Of a stretch of 6,477 nt of DNA, positions 4,280 through 6,477 are shown piece after piece. The stretch comes from Anaerolineae bacterium. GTDB taxonomy: Bacteria > Chloroflexota > Anaerolineae > JAFGEY01. The notes beneath the pieces were generated by a model. It saw nothing but the letters and a program-made list of their open reading frames with translations. It made no database searches and was not told the DNA's origin. The stretch lies in the NCBI GenBank assembly GCA_016931365.1, contig JAFGEY010000228.1, forward strand, positions 1 to 6,477. The letters run 5' to 3'. The number at the start of each line of letters is the position of its first letter. Positions within the stretch are counted from its first letter, which is position 1. A program made the translations under genes and the position numbers.

Positions 4280-6477
4280 ATGAAAGTCAAGAATCTTGTA
4301 TGGATCACGATCTTGTTGTTCGCCATCGCGGCGTGCCGCCCCGGCCCGACCGCCCGGCCTTCTGCAGTTGCGCCGACATCGACGGCGCTGCCCCCCACGT
4401 CCACGCCTGTGGCGACGCCGCCAACCGCGCTGCCAACATCGACCAGTGTACCTGTAGCAACGCCCACGGCAACGCCCTCTCCTGCCTCAACCGCTTCTCC
4501 AACCTCGACGCCGAAAGCTTCTTACATCCCGGTGGCAGACTTTCACCAGTCGGACTTTGCCACCTACCGTAAAGAGACCGTTTCCCTGCCTGCGACCTAC
4601 CAGGGATACACGCTGCCCGTAGACCTGGCGACGGTGGGCGGAATGGATAGGCCCTCGTTCGGCGACGCGCAGCGCGCGCGGCTGGCCCAGAACGGCTTTG
4701 TCGTCACCCCCGCCGAGTGGGCCGAGTTTTACCAACTGTACGAGCAGGTCCGTTACGACGATATGCCCGTCTTTGTGACCACCGACTCGGTTTTTCACAT
4801 CTACCACCTGCTCTTTGACAAAATGCTGCGCGACCTGGAACGAGAGCATTTCGAGCCGGACATCCGCGCCCTGACCGCGGCCTGCTTGCAGTCGGCGCAG
4901 GACATCTATGCCGGGCAACGAGGCACCCCGCTGGAAGAGATTGCGCGCCGCGTGGTCGCCTATTTTGCCGTGGCCAACGCGCTGATCAACCCCCAGGCTG
5001 TGACGCCGCCGGAGGTCGCCGACCTGGTGGCTGCCGAGCTGGCGCTGATCGAGGCGCATGCAGGCCTGGCCCCAAGCCCGATCTTTGGCCAGAGCTGCTT
5101 GTCAAGCTGCGATCCGTGCGATACCGCCCCGCCACCGGAATGTCTGGACAAACCGTGCCTGTGCGAAGACTATTCGCAGTACGTACCCCGCGGGCACTAT
5201 ACGCGGAGCGAGCAGCTCCAGCGCTATTTTCGCACTATGATGTGGTACGGACGGATCAACATGCGTCTGCAAAAGCCCGATGAAACCCGCATGGCCCTGC
5301 TGATCACCTACATCTTGCGCCACACCAAAGTCGATGGCGCGCCGGCAGCCGAGGTTTGGGGCCGGGTCTACGACCCCACGGTGTTCATCGTGGGCAAGGC
5401 TGATGACCTGGGCTTTCACGAATACGGCGCGTTGTGGGACCGGGTCTTTGGCATCACCGCGCCCATTTCCGACATCGCCGACGAGTCCCAATTGGCGGCC
5501 TTTGTCGAGGCTGCCCGCCAACTGCCGCCGCCGCAGATCAACTCGATGTTTGTCTACATCTGGGAAGACGAGGAGCAGGTCACGCAGGGCTTTCGCTTTA
5601 TGGGCCAGCGTTTTGTCCTCGACGCCTACATTTTCGAACAGCTCATCTGGCGCGAGGTGGGCGAATTGGGCAACGAGCGCTGGCTGCCCAAGGGGCTGGA
5701 CGTGATGGCCGCGCTGGGTTCTGAAGAAGCTTACGCCATCCTTGGCGAGATAGGCGAGACATCCTACACCCACTATCCCGAGCAAATGGCCAAGCTGCGC
5801 GGCGAAATCTCGGCGCTGCAACTCGACTCCTGGACGCAAAACCTGTACTGGGCCTGGCTCTATACTTTTCACCCGCTGCTGGAATCCAAGGGCGCGGCAT
5901 ATCCGGCCTTTATGCAGACCGAGGCCTGGGCATGCAAAGACCTCAACACCGCGCTGGGCTCGTGGACCGAACTCAAGCACGACACGATCCTCTATGCCAA
6001 GCAGGTGATGGCCGAAATGGGAGGCGGAGGGCCGGAGGAACTGCCCCAAGGATGGGTCGAACCGAACCCCGAAGTGTATGCCCGGCTGCTGGCCCTGACC
6101 TGGATGACGCGCGACGGGCTGGCAAGTCGTGACTTGCTCACCGAAAACACCCAAGCCAACCTGATGCGGTTGACCGATCTGCTCGAATTCCTGCTCGACG
6201 CCGCGCAGCGTGAGCTGTCCGGCGAGCCGCTGACCGAGGATGACTATCTGCGCATTCACTACTATGGCGGTGAACTGGAAGCGATGACTCTGGCCTCCGC
6301 AGACGCAGAGGGCGAGGGCTACCGGACATACTTTGAGCAGCCAGAGCCGGCCGCGCTGGTCGCCGACGTAGCCACCGACCCCAACGGCGAGGTGCTGGAA
6401 GAAGCGATTGGTCCCATCCACGAGATATTTGTCATCGTGCCGGATGATGAGGGCAACCTGCACCTGGCCCGGGGCGG
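4280..6477 (+). CDS. DUF3160-domain lipoprotein (3' end beyond the window)
   Basis: The frame is open for 732 codons to the window edge. A lipoprotein signal is seen (MKVK, then a hydrophobic stretch to the lipobox IAAC, lipidated C19). A Thr/Pro/Ala/Ser linker follows at about 20-81, typical of surface-tethered proteins. The rest matches my recollection of family DUF3160, whose function is unknown: TTDSVFHIYH (167-176), DYSQYVPRGHYTRSE (297-311), YFRTMMWYGR (316-325), WTELKHDTILYAKQ (562-575) and DVATDPN (696-702). The last visible residues match the segment near the family's C-terminus, so perhaps 50-100 residues are missing. Conserved His, Asp and Tyr residues could form an active or binding site, but no known catalytic pattern is recognised. 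An insertion with six cysteines (273-295) is unusual. It lies 18 bp after the small secreted protein gene, so both products likely act at the outer face of the membrane. Family assignment is strong; role unknown. Confidence 0.9.
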   Translation, partial: MKVKNLVWITILLFAIAACRPGPTARPSAVAPTSTALPPTSTPVATPPTALPTSTSVPVATPTATPSPASTASPTSTPKASYIPVADFHQSDFATYRKETVSLPATYQGYTLPVDLATVGGMDRPSFGDAQRARLAQNGFVVTPAEWAEFYQLYEQVRYDDMPVFVTTDSVFHIYHLLFDKMLRDLEREHFEPDIRALTAACLQSAQDIYAGQRGTPLEEIARRVVAYFAVANALINPQAVTPPEVADLVAAELALIEAHAGLAPSPIFGQSCLSSCDPCDTAPPPECLDKPCLCEDYSQYVPRGHYTRSEQLQRYFRTMMWYGRINMRLQKPDETRMALLITYILRHTKVDGAPAAEVWGRVYDPTVFIVGKADDLGFHEYGALWDRVFGITAPISDIADESQLAAFVEAARQLPPPQINSMFVYIWEDEEQVTQGFRFMGQRFVLDAYIFEQLIWREVGELGNERWLPKGLDVMAALGSEEAYAILGEIGETSYTHYPEQMAKLRGEISALQLDSWTQNLYWAWLYTFHPLLESKGAAYPAFMQTEAWACKDLNTALGSWTELKHDTILYAKQVMAEMGGGGPEELPQGWVEPNPEVYARLLALTWMTRDGLASRDLLTENTQANLMRLTDLLEFLLDAAQRELSGEPLTEDDYLRIHYYGGELEAMTLASADAEGEGYRTYFEQPEPAALVADVATDPNGEVLEEAIGPIHEIFVIVPDDEGNLHLARG

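Noticed and set aside
4352..4525. Low-complexity ACG/CCG-rich DNA as a possible satellite repeat
   Set aside because: It is in frame and encodes the Thr/Pro/Ala/Ser linker after the lipidated cysteine. The repetitiveness follows from the amino-acid composition.
5102..6463. A 453-codon open frame on the minus strand opposite the DUF3160 gene
   Set aside because: It lies fully opposite a gene with a strong ribosome site, a lipoprotein signal and family motifs. The antisense product has no recognisable domain. Long antisense frames are common opposite GC-rich genes.

Overview
The window most likely comes from a Chloroflexota genome, perhaps an Anaerolineae-like lineage. This is an inference from style, since no marker gene is present. 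The clues are a moderately high G+C content, a lipoprotein whose lipobox is followed by a long Thr/Pro/Ala/Ser linker, a DUF3160-type protein, and a zinc-ribbon/FHA/ABC fusion. No rRNA, tRNA, CRISPR array, transposase or phage gene was seen.

Layout: two divergent transcription units flank a gene-free stretch of about 530 bp. Leftward (46-3168, minus strand) is one very large gene for a 1040-residue ABCG-type half-transporter. It carries a zinc ribbon and two FHA domains ahead of the ATPase, then six membrane segments with two enlarged, cysteine-bearing outside loops. Rightward is a two-gene unit. A small secreted protein with integrin-like calcium-loop (FG-GAP-like) repeats (3698-4261) is followed 18 bp later by a lipoprotein with a DUF3160 domain (from 4280), which runs off the right edge close to its expected C-terminus.

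The intergenic stretch holds a candidate extended -10 promoter for each direction, both containing the word TGTGATATA. It also holds a nested GC-rich imperfect palindrome of about 77 bp (3397-3473), a small separate hairpin (3478-3494), and a 10-bp inverted repeat around the leader of the rightward unit. That leader also contains a possible 14-codon ORF ending 2 nt before the GTG start of the first gene.

How the genes fit together: the two rightward genes probably share a transcript and both products are predicted to work outside the membrane. The transporter is probably controlled by phosphothreonine signalling through its FHA domains, as known for the mycobacterial exporter Rv1747, but its substrate cannot be read from sequence. 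No functional link across the divergent promoter region is proven. I do not see a clear new defence or mobile system here. The most unusual items are the domain make-up and cysteine-rich loops of the transporter, the six-cysteine insertion in the DUF3160 protein, the decayed last repeat of the small secreted protein, and the structured leader and intergenic DNA.
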